DNA of 30,373 bases from a virus: positions 1 through 30,373 of the IMG/VR virus record IMGVR_UViG_3300023257_000083, one strand, 5' to 3'. A program made the position numbers and the translations under genes. Of the stretch, positions 8,119-15,351 are shown piece after piece. Under the pieces are notes generated by a model. The model searched no databases. It was not told the origin of the DNA and saw nothing but the letters and a program-made list of their open reading frames with translations. How positions within the stretch are numbered: the stretch's first letter is position 1; each line of letters opens with the position of its first letter.

Positions 8119-8190
8119 TATGAACAAAAACTAAAAGAAGAATTTGAAAAATTGACAGAAATATGGCAAGTACCAGATAAAATAAATTAA
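8119..8190 (+). pseudogene. Tail-end fragment of a lost small gene
   Basis: An open stretch of 23 codons with no start (YEQKLKEEFEKLTEIWQVPD...) just before the next ATG. It looks like the helical end of a deleted gene. Confidence 0.25.
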
Positions 8191-8191
8191 T

Positions 8192-8383
8192 ATGAAAACT
8201 GTAAAATTAAGAGATACAATCAAAAGAGTTACTGATAAAGAAGCAACTAATATGGTTAATAAATTAAGTTGGAAATTTATTACAAAAAGTGAATGGAAAG
8301 AAACTGCAAGAAAAACTACTAAAAAAGTTAAAGAAACTACTGATGAAACTAAATCAGATAAAAAAAGATCTAAAAAGAAATGA
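8192..8383 (+). CDS. Small basic protein with Lys-rich tail
   Basis: A 63-residue protein. The first half (TVKLRDTIKRVTDKEATNMV, then SWKFITKSEWKE) forms a compact domain with Trp residues, of a type I associate with small conserved proteins of large phages, function unknown. The tail is Lys/Thr-rich and likely disordered (KKRSKKK), suited to nucleic acid or capsid binding. The next start codon overlaps its stop (ATGA), so the two are translationally coupled. Confidence 0.6.
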   Translation: MKTVKLRDTIKRVTDKEATNMVNKLSWKFITKSEWKETARKTTKKVKETTDETKSDKKRSKKK

Positions 8384-8556
8384 ACACAAAATATGAAGTA
8401 AAAAAAGGAAATAATGAATCTTTTACTATGACTTATGATGAAGTTATTGAAAAATTCACATTTAATGAAAATTTTTCAATAATGTTTAAAAGATTAGCAT
8501 TAAATGAAAGCATGTATCATTATGATTCAAAAATAGACTTTAAAAGGATTCAATAA
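8380..8556 (+). CDS. Small unknown protein, 58 residues
   Basis: Starts in an ATGA overlap with the preceding stop codon. It reads MNTKYEVKKGNNESFTMTYD, then an acidic/aromatic helix (EVIEKFTFNENFSIMFKRLA). It may be a shortened form of a longer protein because it ends abruptly after KIDFKRIQ. No motif was recognised. Confidence 0.5.
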   Translation: MNTKYEVKKGNNESFTMTYDEVIEKFTFNENFSIMFKRLALNESMYHYDSKIDFKRIQ

Positions 8557-8568
8557 TTTTATTAAAAT

Positions 8569-8829
8569 TTATTGATTTTGATTTATTTTTTCTAATTTTT
8601 CTATAAAAGCATCATGTTCTTGTGAACCATCTGCGCCAGCTTGTAATAAAGAAGAAATCATAGAATATAATTCTTCTGTATAAGCCCAGGTTGTATCTTG
8701 TTTCCACATATTTAATTTTTCTGAATAAAATTCTATTATCTCATCAAATATTTCAATATATTGTTCTTTTCTTTTCATTGCATCATCTTTCCAATTTTCA
8801 TTTAGTTCTTCAAATCTTTTTATCTTCAT
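8569..8829 (-). CDS. Small helical protein with capsid-targeting-like leader
   Basis: An 86-residue protein starting MKIKRFEELNENWKDD, where LNE fits the (L/I)xE cleavage consensus. The rest is predominantly helical and acidic (EQYIEIFDEIIEFYSEKLNM, later EHDAFIEKLEKI). Function unknown. It is convergent to the small genes at 8192-8556 and has its own late-type promoter box at 8850-8859. Confidence 0.65.
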   Translation of the reverse strand: MKIKRFEELNENWKDDAMKRKEQYIEIFDEIIEFYSEKLNMWKQDTTWAYTEELYSMISSLLQAGADGSQEHDAFIEKLEKINQNQ

Positions 8830-8849
8830 AATAATAATTTATTTTTTAT

Positions 8850-8859
8850 TATATATTAA
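8850..8859 (-). promoter_or_regulatory. Late-promoter-like box
   Basis: Minus strand TTAATATATA, 21 bases before the ATG at 8829. Confidence 0.55.
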
Positions 8860-8882
8860 TTTATTAATTCATTTTTTATTTG

Positions 8883-8890
8883 TATCTTTG
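8883..8890 (+). promoter_or_regulatory. Bacteroidota-type -7 box
   Basis: TATCTTTG fits the TAnnTTTG -7 element of Bacteroidota sigma factor. It lies four bases before the ATG of a short open frame (8895). Confidence 0.5.
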
Positions 8891-8894
8891 CTAT

Positions 8895-8972
8895 ATGAAA
8901 ACATTAGTAATACATCCAACAGATTATACAACTATTATAAATTTTAATCGAAATAACTTATTTAAAAGATAA
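8895..8972 (+). pseudogene. Truncated gene, 25 residues, behind a host-type promoter
   Basis: Reads MKTLVIHPTDYTTIINFNRN and stops. The first 13 residues resemble the start of a longer phage protein family (M-x-TLVIHP-x-D-x-TT), so this is probably what is left after an internal deletion. The promoter and start are intact. A functional short peptide cannot be ruled out. Confidence 0.4.
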
Positions 8973-8977
8973 AAATT

Positions 8978-9346
8978 ATGAAAAAAATAAGAATTAGTAA
9001 TAGAAGTTTTGAAAGAACTGCAAAAAGATTTTTAAAAGTAGCAAACAAAAGAATTGATACTTTTTATGATGATTATTCTGTCAAAGAAAAATTTGATCAT
9101 TCTACAAAATATCATATCAACATTATGGTTCAAAATCTTATTAAAAAATATAAACAAAGACCATTTAAAAATTATTCTGCATTTGTTCACAAAATTACTG
9201 TTTTCACTTTAGTAGATACTTTCATCAGTGATATAAAAGTATCTTATACTTTTGAAGATGATTTATTAAAATTCAAACTTTTTACCAAAAAAAGAAATAC
9301 AATGAGATATAGAAGAAAATCTCAATTCACATTAAAAATAAAATAA
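8978..9346 (+). CDS. Unknown basic protein, 122 residues
   Basis: Rich in Lys, Arg, Phe and Tyr with no motif recognised. Its first seven codons (MKKIRIS) are nearly identical in DNA to those of the gene at 10056, so the starts may be related by duplication or recombination. It heads a run of three close genes (2-base gap, then 4-base overlap). A DNA- or RNA-binding role would fit the charge but is not shown. Confidence 0.55.
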   Translation: MKKIRISNRSFERTAKRFLKVANKRIDTFYDDYSVKEKFDHSTKYHINIMVQNLIKKYKQRPFKNYSAFVHKITVFTLVDTFISDIKVSYTFEDDLLKFKLFTKKRNTMRYRRKSQFTLKIK

Positions 9347-9348
9347 AT

Positions 9349-10059
9349 ATGAAACTATTTGTACCAGAAATTGGTGATATATTAACATTAACCAATGACT
9401 GGGAATTTAATTTACATCACGAATATAGAAATCATAATTTAATTAAATTATATAACATAAATTATACTGGTGATTCAAATAATTATTCTATTGTATCCCT
9501 TCCTGCAGATACAAAACTTAAAGTAGATAAAATTAATATTAGGACACGTTCTGGATTATATAGTTTCTTAACATTTAGAATTCAAAATAGTACAAAAACT
9601 ACAAAGAAAATACAATTTTGGGCAAAATTAAAAGATGTAAATAGAATGGATATTGAAAATTTTGGTGTCTCCGCATTTCTTAAATTTGCTATAAAATGGG
9701 ATATGCAAAATATAACTGAAAAACATAATTGTTTATATCAAGAATCAATATTAAATAATAGACAACAAACAGCCTTTGGTAAAGTAGATGAAAAAAATAC
9801 ATTTGAAATAAATGTTATTCATTTTAAAGTTAATAAAAGAGAATCATATTATGGTAATAAAATAAATAATTATGTATCAGAAATTAAATATGAATTAAAA
9901 TGTGTATTAAATAATGAAATAATTGGTGAATGGTCTACATTAACAACAATGAAAAAGAAAGCTAAAGAATATATTAATAAAAATGTGAGTTTATTTGTTG
10001 ATTATAATCAAAAAAAAGCATTAAGAGTTGTAAAACTTAAAAAAACATTAGAATTATGA
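9349..10059 (+). CDS. Unknown conserved-looking protein with KLKKTL tail
   Basis: A 236-residue protein. The start KLFVPEIGDILTLTNDWEFN, with 'LPADTKLKVDKINIR' (52-66) and 'FWAKLKDVN' (about 90-98), is beta-rich and of a type seen in several large phages, function unknown. The C-terminus RVVKLKKTLEL carries the basic tail shared by about ten proteins in the window. The following gene's ATG overlaps the stop codon (ATGA), so they are coupled. Confidence 0.6.
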   Translation: MKLFVPEIGDILTLTNDWEFNLHHEYRNHNLIKLYNINYTGDSNNYSIVSLPADTKLKVDKINIRTRSGLYSFLTFRIQNSTKTTKKIQFWAKLKDVNRMDIENFGVSAFLKFAIKWDMQNITEKHNCLYQESILNNRQQTAFGKVDEKNTFEINVIHFKVNKRESYYGNKINNYVSEIKYELKCVLNNEIIGEWSTLTTMKKKAKEYINKNVSLFVDYNQKKALRVVKLKKTLEL

Positions 10060-10418
10060 AAAAAATAAGAATTAGTAGAAATAATATATGGATTATGAAT
10101 TTAAAAATAATAAATAAATATTTAATATTTACCACAGAAAACTTCTATGTTCATGGGAAAAAGGACAATTATATGTATTATGTTAAAAAATCTAAAAAAA
10201 ATAATTTATGGTATTCATCTACATTAGTTGAAGATAAAGTAGATTGCGAACTTTTTGGAGAAATGTGTGAAAATTATAACATTAAAATTAATGGAAAAAA
10301 CTATCGAAAAAATGAATTAAATCGATGTATTACAAATATTAAAATTAATAAATTTTTAGAAACAGAATCTAAAACAATTATACGAAAAGAAAAATTTAAA
10401 AAAATACTTCACAATTAA
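10056..10418 (+). CDS. Unknown protein with KFKKIL tail
   Basis: A 120-residue protein coupled to the preceding gene. It begins MKKIRISRN, as at 8978, and ends RKEKFKKILHN, the shared tail. The middle is Lys/Asn/Tyr-rich and beta-like. Function unknown. Confidence 0.5.
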   Translation: MKKIRISRNNIWIMNLKIINKYLIFTTENFYVHGKKDNYMYYVKKSKKNNLWYSSTLVEDKVDCELFGEMCENYNIKINGKNYRKNELNRCITNIKINKFLETESKTIIRKEKFKKILHN

Positions 10419-10477
10419 TATATTATATATCAATATATTCCTTCCAGAAATATTCTTCACTCCTATTTAAATAATTC

Positions 10478-10613
10478 TGTGAATGAACTACACATTAGCT
10501 AAAGACTAATGTGTTTCGGGTTTCATAGAGTGTGCTTTATCACTAAAGTCTGATTTACTCTCCACCTTTGTAATGGTAAGTCCCTTACCATATATTTTTA
10601 AACCTTCTTTTAA
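10478..10613 (-). mobile_element. IS605-like end with possible guide-RNA scaffold (copy B)
   Basis: Best preserved of the relics. On the minus strand a tnpB C-terminal reading frame (10506-10613) runs into a perfect hairpin, arms ACACATTAG (10490-10498) and CTAATGTGT (10506-10514), followed by GTAGTTCAT. A second hairpin, TGGTAAG/CTTACCA, lies at 10573-10590. Overlap of the tnpB end with structured RNA and an end hairpin is how the omega (reRNA) guide scaffold of TnpB is arranged. The rest of the 10419-10665 gap is this relic. Confidence 0.55.
10506..10613 (-). pseudogene. TnpB C-terminal remnant, 35 codons
   Basis: No start; reads LKEGLKIYGKGLTITKVESK, then a stretch ending SMKPETH and a TAG stop inside the end hairpin. 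The placement and 'KPETH' ending fit a TnpB C-terminus. The catalytic RuvC part is gone. Confidence 0.45.
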
Positions 10614-10617
10614 TTAT

Positions 10618-10668
10618 CATTTTTGACTTTGAGTTTACTTATATATAAAAATAAAAAAGTCAAAAATG
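10618..10668. promoter_or_regulatory. 13-bp inverted repeat over the start of a ribbon-helix-helix-like gene
   Basis: Perfect arms CATTTTTGACTTT (10618-10630) and AAAGTCAAAAATG (10656-10668) with 25 bases between. The second arm includes the ATG of the next gene. It could be a self-binding operator for that protein, or an RNA hairpin hiding the start codon. Confidence 0.6.
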
Positions 10669-10830
10669 GTAAAAAGAGAAAAAACAACAAGATTCAAACA
10701 TTATTTTACTTTAAAAGAAAAATTAAATGATAATTTTCTAAAACATATTGATGATAATTTTTTAAATAAACAAAAACTTATTGAGAATTTGATTATACAA
10801 TATTTAAATAAAAATAATAAACCTGAATGA
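10666..10830 (+). CDS. Ribbon-helix-helix-like small protein
   Basis: A 54-residue basic protein. A short beta-like start (RFKHYFTLKEKLNDNF) is followed by two helices (FLKHIDDNFLNKQKLIENLI), which fits an Arc/CopG-type DNA-binding fold. The start codon lies inside a 13-bp inverted repeat, the expected place for an autoregulatory operator. The stop overlaps the glycosyltransferase start (ATGA), so the pair is an operon. The fold is inferred from pattern only. Confidence 0.5.
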   Translation: MVKREKTTRFKHYFTLKEKLNDNFLKHIDDNFLNKQKLIENLIIQYLNKNNKPE

Positions 10831-12053
10831 TTAGAATATTAGTGTTAAATTCTGATGTAGATGGTGTTGGATATTTTCGTATCTTAAATCCACATCTTTG
10901 TTTAGATGACCCAAATATTAAAATAGATATTAGATTATTATCTGATGGAACACTTCCATTATTAAATCCAAATTTTATTAAACATTATAATATAATAGTT
11001 TTTAATAAAATGATTCCTTTCAAGGAACCCGATAAAGAGAAAATGTTTTATGATATGATTAAAGAATTCAATATTAAATTAGTGTACGATCTTGATGATT
11101 ATTGGATATTAAATAATTCACATATCAATTATAAAAATTGGATAAAAAATAAATCAGGTGAAAAAATTGAAAAAGTTTTAAAAAATGCAGATGTTGTAAC
11201 AACCACTACATCAATATTTGCAGAAAGAATAAGAGAATTAAATTCTAATGTAATTGTAATTCCAAATGCTATTAATATAACAGAACAACAATGGTGTCGA
11301 AAAAAAATACCATCTGATAAAATAAGATTTATTTGGGGTGGTGGAATTAGTCATCAAGTTGATTTAAAATTAATTAAAGAAGATTTCAAAAAATTTGATA
11401 AAAACTTTTTATCAAAAGCACAAATGATTATGTGTGGTTATGACCTAAGAATAAAAATGCAAGATGGAAAAATTAATAAAGATGAACATAATCATTCTCA
11501 ATGGGGTAAATTTGAAAGTATTTTTAATAATAATGGTAAATATATTAGTACAATGAAATATAGAGAATATTTAAGTAAAACAGACAACTTTGATCATGAT
11601 GATACATATGGATTTAATAAAGAATATTTAGATGAATTTTATCAACGAAGACATACAAAACCGATATTGCTATATGGCACTATGTACAATGAAGCAGATA
11701 TTTCAATTGCACCATTAAAAAATAATCATCAATTTAATCTTTATAAATCACAATTAAAATTAATTGAATCGGGAGCACATGGTATTCCTATCATTGAAAG
11801 TAAATATGGATCATATGAAATTGATGATATTGAGAAAAAAGGATTAGGTCTTTATGTAAATGAGGGAAAAGATTCTTGGGTAGAAAAGATGAATTTTTAT
11901 GTAAAAAATCCATCTGCAATTAAAGAACATGGTCAAGCAAATCATGAATATTTTCTGAAAAATTTTGAGATGAAAGTGGTAAATCAAATTAGAATAGATT
12001 TATATAATGAAATTTATAATCAAGATAGAAATGAAGTTAAAATCTTGTTGTAG
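10827..12053 (+). CDS. Glycosyltransferase, GT-B fold (GT4-like)
   Basis: A 408-residue enzyme predicted to move a sugar from a nucleotide-sugar donor onto an acceptor, perhaps phage DNA, a virion protein or a host surface glycan. Seen: VYDLDDYW (86-93), VIPNAIN (144-150), a GGG loop (171-173) at the start of the second Rossmann domain, then ADISIAPL (290-297) and KLIESGAHGIPII (311-323), the E-x7-type donor-binding segment of retaining GT-B enzymes. It is translationally coupled to the ribbon-helix-helix-like gene. The stop is TAG, rare in this window. Confidence 0.85.
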   Translation: MIRILVLNSDVDGVGYFRILNPHLCLDDPNIKIDIRLLSDGTLPLLNPNFIKHYNIIVFNKMIPFKEPDKEKMFYDMIKEFNIKLVYDLDDYWILNNSHINYKNWIKNKSGEKIEKVLKNADVVTTTTSIFAERIRELNSNVIVIPNAINITEQQWCRKKIPSDKIRFIWGGGISHQVDLKLIKEDFKKFDKNFLSKAQMIMCGYDLRIKMQDGKINKDEHNHSQWGKFESIFNNNGKYISTMKYREYLSKTDNFDHDDTYGFNKEYLDEFYQRRHTKPILLYGTMYNEADISIAPLKNNHQFNLYKSQLKLIESGAHGIPIIESKYGSYEIDDIEKKGLGLYVNEGKDSWVEKMNFYVKNPSAIKEHGQANHEYFLKNFEMKVVNQIRIDLYNEIYNQDRNEVKILL

Positions 12054-12079
12054 GTAAAATCATAAAAAGTAAAAAATAT

Positions 12080-12180
12080 TAAAATATTTAAGTCTGTTTT
12101 TTCTCCTCCAAAATAATCTACAGGAATATAATGTTGGAGATCATCAAATTCTATACATAGAGATAATCTGCAAGAATATA
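12080..12180 (-). pseudogene. Homing endonuclease remnant (PDDEXK type)
   Basis: A minus-strand frame without a start reads LSLCIEFDDLQHYIPVDYFG then GEK. The LCIEFDG-x-QHY-x-P-x-x-FGGE signature belongs to PD-(D/E)XK phage homing endonucleases; here the usual Gly after FD is Asp. Neither the N-terminus nor the C-terminus is present. Confidence 0.6.
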
Positions 12181-12504
12181 TAAAATATTTTTACAAGCAA
12201 ATTAAATTATAACTTATTTTTTCTTTCTTCAATAAATCCCAATCTAACTCCATAAAATGCACCGACGGCTATGTCTTAAATGCCCTAATAAGAGAAGGAG
12301 CAGAACCATCAAAACCAAAGTCTGGAAAAAATAGATTAGGTCTTAAAAAGAAAATTTCATTCACATGTAAACACATTATTTTTAAATGTATTATTAAATA
12401 GATTAATGAATTTAATAATTTGAAAGAAATTGAAGAAAGTATTAAAATCAAGAAAAATAATATGTAATATAATAAACAAATATAATATACTATAAAAATA
12501 AATA
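12181..12504. other. Gene-free stretch with an unusual, less AT-rich patch
   Basis: No convincing gene. Bases 12255-12335 are much less AT-rich than the surroundings and hold a startless plus-strand frame (TDGYVLNALIREGAEPSKPK...). It may be a fragment of foreign DNA. Not identified. Confidence 0.3.
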
Positions 12505-12515
12505 TTAATATATAA
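12505..12515 (+). promoter_or_regulatory. Late-promoter-like box
   Basis: TTAATATATAA, seven bases before the ATG at 12523. Confidence 0.5.
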
Positions 12516-12522
12516 TTAATAT

Positions 12523-12849
12523 ATGAAAGATTATAATAATTTTATTAAAGAATATTGGGGAACTGGAGAAAATAAAGATTTTAATGGAGAATATATTCAA
12601 TCTGAAAAAGATGGGTATAAATATATTGGGTATAATGAATTAGATGTTGAAGAAATTTTTGATGATTGCATTGAAATCCCAAAAAACTCAATAAAAGAAT
12701 ATATTTCTTTAAATACAATAAAAAATATGTTTCCTATTTTTAATGAATTAGATTTCGATAAAGATTGGAGTATTAAAATTTATAAATATCAAAACTATAT
12801 TTTTATATATAAATCTGGGTATTATTATACTTTCATAAAAAAAAATTGA
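12523..12849 (+). CDS. Unknown protein with capsid-targeting-like leader
   Basis: A 108-residue protein beginning MKDYNNFIKEYWGTG, with IKE matching the (L/I)xE consensus. The rest is acidic and Tyr-rich, likely a small alpha/beta domain (KDGYKYIGYNELDVEEIFDD). No motif recognised. The next gene starts four bases past its stop on the same strand. Confidence 0.6.
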   Translation: MKDYNNFIKEYWGTGENKDFNGEYIQSEKDGYKYIGYNELDVEEIFDDCIEIPKNSIKEYISLNTIKNMFPIFNELDFDKDWSIKIYKYQNYIFIYKSGYYYTFIKKN

Positions 12850-12853
12850 TTAA

Positions 12854-13579
12854 ATGAAATATTTAAATGAAAATAAATTAATGAAAATTGTAAATTTTAA
12901 AGATTTAGATGGTTCTTGGTCTGTAAAAGATGCATTAAATAGAGATAAAGATAAAAAGAAAAAGAAAACTGGAAAGAAAAAATTAGATTTTGAACTTGGT
13001 GATAAAGTTATAGATTTGTTGGCTAAATATAATTTATATTCAAGTGTTGTTGGTTCAGGAGATTATTGTACCAAATGGAAAATTTTATTACCAGGAGAAG
13101 AAAATTTTAAAGAATATCGAGTTATGTTAGGTGAAAAAAAGAATTTTGAAGATTGGGTTGAATATAATTATGGTAGTGAAAATGATTTATCAGATGAAGA
13201 ATTAAAAGATGAATATTCTAAAGATTATGGAGATGACACAAGACTTGAATGGTCAGTTTTTCTCCCACTTGGAACATCAAGTTTAGAACAAAGTGCTTTA
13301 GTAGATTCTTCAAATTATCTTAAATTGTTAAGTGAATCATATCCAGATATGTTTAAAAATCAGTTAGAATATACTAATGCATTAAGTGATAATCCAGATG
13401 GATTTAAAAAATTTATAAATAATAAGGGGATAAAAATCACTAATAAGAATGTTGAAATAGTAAATAGTATTTGTACAAGATTATATAAAGATTCAAAAGT
13501 ATTTGGATGTTTCAGAGAATGTATTGGAAAACAAAAAACAAAACAACTTATTCAAGATTGGTTAAAATTAATTAAATAA
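12854..13579 (+). CDS. Unknown 241-residue protein, leader-like start
   Basis: Begins MKYLNENKLMKIVNF, a shorter variant of the leader (LNE at 4-6). A Lys-rich linker (KDKKKKKTGKKK, about 32-43) precedes a mixed domain with GSGDYCTKW (67-75) and acidic stretches. Near the C-terminus is a Cys pair (FGCFRECIGKQ). No family recognised. It lies four bases after the previous gene and converges with a minus-strand gene three bases away. Confidence 0.55.
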   Translation: MKYLNENKLMKIVNFKDLDGSWSVKDALNRDKDKKKKKTGKKKLDFELGDKVIDLLAKYNLYSSVVGSGDYCTKWKILLPGEENFKEYRVMLGEKKNFEDWVEYNYGSENDLSDEELKDEYSKDYGDDTRLEWSVFLPLGTSSLEQSALVDSSNYLKLLSESYPDMFKNQLEYTNALSDNPDGFKKFINNKGIKITNKNVEIVNSICTRLYKDSKVFGCFRECIGKQKTKQLIQDWLKLIK

Positions 13580-13582
13580 TAA

Positions 13583-13930
13583 TTATCTATTTTCATAATC
13601 ATAAATATTAATCACAAATGATACAGAATTTTCAGTTGTCTCAATTTCTACTTCATCAAAATCAGTATTATCAAAGAAATGATTTTTTAATTCATCAATA
13701 TCAATATTGTCAATTGGATTATTTGATACAAATTCAATCCAAACACTAGTATCAATAATTCCTGCATTTTCTGATTGAGAATCTAATATATAATCATCAT
13801 ATTCAAAATGAATAGGTTTATAATTTTCTAATTTTGATTGTATTTCGGAGATTTCATTATTTTTCATATTTTTATCATAATCAAGTTCTCTATTTTCATT
13901 GAATGTTTTCCAATTTTTTATATTTTTCAT
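13583..13930 (-). CDS. Small acidic protein with leader
   Basis: A 115-residue protein starting MKNIKNWKTFNENRE, a leader of the same pattern with FNE in place of (L/I)xE. The rest is strongly acidic (DNIDIDELKNHFFDNTDFDE), suited to mimic DNA or bind a basic partner, but this is speculation. It lies 14 bases after the gene at 13945-15174 and probably shares its transcript. Confidence 0.6.
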   Translation of the reverse strand: MKNIKNWKTFNENRELDYDKNMKNNEISEIQSKLENYKPIHFEYDDYILDSQSENAGIIDTSVWIEFVSNNPIDNIDIDELKNHFFDNTDFDEVEIETTENSVSFVINIYDYENR

Positions 13931-13944
13931 TATTTATTTTATTT

Positions 13945-15174
13945 TTATTCTTTTGCTTTTTTCTTTAATGTTTTCATATCTTTTTTATACCATTTATTAA
14001 CATTATATTTAGGTGATTTTGTAGATTTTTTTGTTTTTAGTCCCATTGGAGGACTAATCGCAAATTTATCATTTAAGAATGTTTTTAATTGATTCTCAAC
14101 ATAATGATGAGGTACTGGGTTATCATTTGATTCTTGTTCCATTTTATTTGCTAATTCAATTGCGAATATTCTTAAAACATCTTTTCTAACTATTTTCAAC
14201 AAATCATCTTCCATAACGAATAAATTATAATACCAATCTTTTGGCATCAAATATTTAATTTCTCCTTCAGTAATTGCAATTGTAGTGTTGATAAATTTTG
14301 TTAAAAATTTACTATATTTTGTTTCTGGATTTTTTACTAATGGTATAACTACTTTATTAAAAGCTCTTGATGTTCCTAATACATTTGTAACAATCCATGC
14401 AGGAAAAAATAAAAATGCTAAAGCTATTGGTACTGCTCTATGTAACATTTTATATCCACCTTTCATTAATTCTCTTTTTTTCTTATATGCAAGTGCATCT
14501 TCAAAAATACCTTTTAAAACTCCAAATGTAAATACTTTATCTTTTTTTCTATAATATGTTGATAATAATCCTTTTCTACCCAACATTTTTTCATATTCTT
14601 TCTCAATTTTTTCAGGATCTTTCTCAATAATATTTGTTGCTTTTAAAAAATCAATAGGAATATCTGATCCTTCAACTTCAAATAGTTGATCATATTCATC
14701 AATATAATTATTTTCATCAAAATTTAAATCTATATATTCATCATCAATATCATATGGATCATTTTTATATTCGTATTCATCTATTTTACTTTCTAATGAA
14801 TCTTGTATGGAATAAATATTCCGTTCACCAAAATCTTCAATAGTTATTTTTGAAAATGAAAATAAATTATCACAAATTTTCCAAAAAGAATTATTGATAT
14901 TTTCATGTGAAATTTGCATATTATTATATAATTTATTTTCATAATCACCAACTAAATTATAAATATCTACAGCAAATACCTTATTTTCTTCTTGTAAATC
15001 AATAAAAAAATTATTTAATTCTTTTTTAAATTCAGGATTAATAGAAATTTTAGTATCATGATAATAATATTCTTCATGTATTTTTAATATTTTATTAAAA
15101 TATATAAAAATACCTAAGAATAAATCAACATTCATATTTTCATTTAAAAATTCTGTATATTTTTTTAATTTCAT
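13945..15174 (-). CDS. Unknown protein with leader and one membrane segment
   Basis: A 409-residue protein. The leader MKLKKYTEFLNEN ends in LNE. Residues 125-170 are very acidic. One hydrophobic segment (248-267, VPIALAFLFFPAWIVTNVLG) follows, then a Ser/Arg-containing loop (TSRAFNK) and a basic C-terminus (KKSTKSP to KKKAKE). This layout is familiar to me from unknown proteins of large Bacteroidota phages. A membrane segment in a potentially ejected protein would suit a role at the host inner membrane during entry, which is inference. A late-type promoter lies just upstream. Confidence 0.65.
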   Translation of the reverse strand: MKLKKYTEFLNENMNVDLFLGIFIYFNKILKIHEEYYYHDTKISINPEFKKELNNFFIDLQEENKVFAVDIYNLVGDYENKLYNNMQISHENINNSFWKICDNLFSFSKITIEDFGERNIYSIQDSLESKIDEYEYKNDPYDIDDEYIDLNFDENNYIDEYDQLFEVEGSDIPIDFLKATNIIEKDPEKIEKEYEKMLGRKGLLSTYYRKKDKVFTFGVLKGIFEDALAYKKKRELMKGGYKMLHRAVPIALAFLFFPAWIVTNVLGTSRAFNKVVIPLVKNPETKYSKFLTKFINTTIAITEGEIKYLMPKDWYYNLFVMEDDLLKIVRKDVLRIFAIELANKMEQESNDNPVPHHYVENQLKTFLNDKFAISPPMGLKTKKSTKSPKYNVNKWYKKDMKTLKKKAKE

Positions 15175-15179
15175 AATAT

Positions 15180-15189
15180 TATATATTAA
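15180..15189 (-). promoter_or_regulatory. Late-promoter-like box
   Basis: Minus strand TTAATATATA, six bases before the ATG at 15174. Confidence 0.5.
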
Positions 15190-15294
15190 TTTTTAATTTC
15201 TAAAAAAATTAAACAAAACTTATAAAAAGTCATATATAATCATATATAAAATATAAATAAAGATATTGAAAAATGTTTATTATTAGTTAATAAA

Positions 15295-15324
15295 ATGAAA
15301 TATAATAGATTTGAAATTTATTGA
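15295..15324 (+). pseudogene. Orphan leader fragment
   Basis: Reads MKYNRFEIY then TGA; the next bases, in a shifted frame, give E-T-N-K, so a one-base change would restore a leader of the IxE type. It lies 57 bases before, and in frame with, the next gene, but a second stop separates them. Confidence 0.3.
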
Positions 15325-15351
15325 AACAAATAAAAAAAAAAATATAAAACA

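Noticed and set aside
12269-12451. Minus-strand frame of 60 codons in the 12.1-12.5 kb gap
   Set aside because: Hydrophobic low-complexity sequence with no promoter or neighbour; better explained as noise in an AT-rich gap.
13838-14554. Plus-strand frames antisense to the membrane-segment gene
   Set aside because: Phe/Ile-rich shadow frames of acidic, Lys-rich genes on the other strand.
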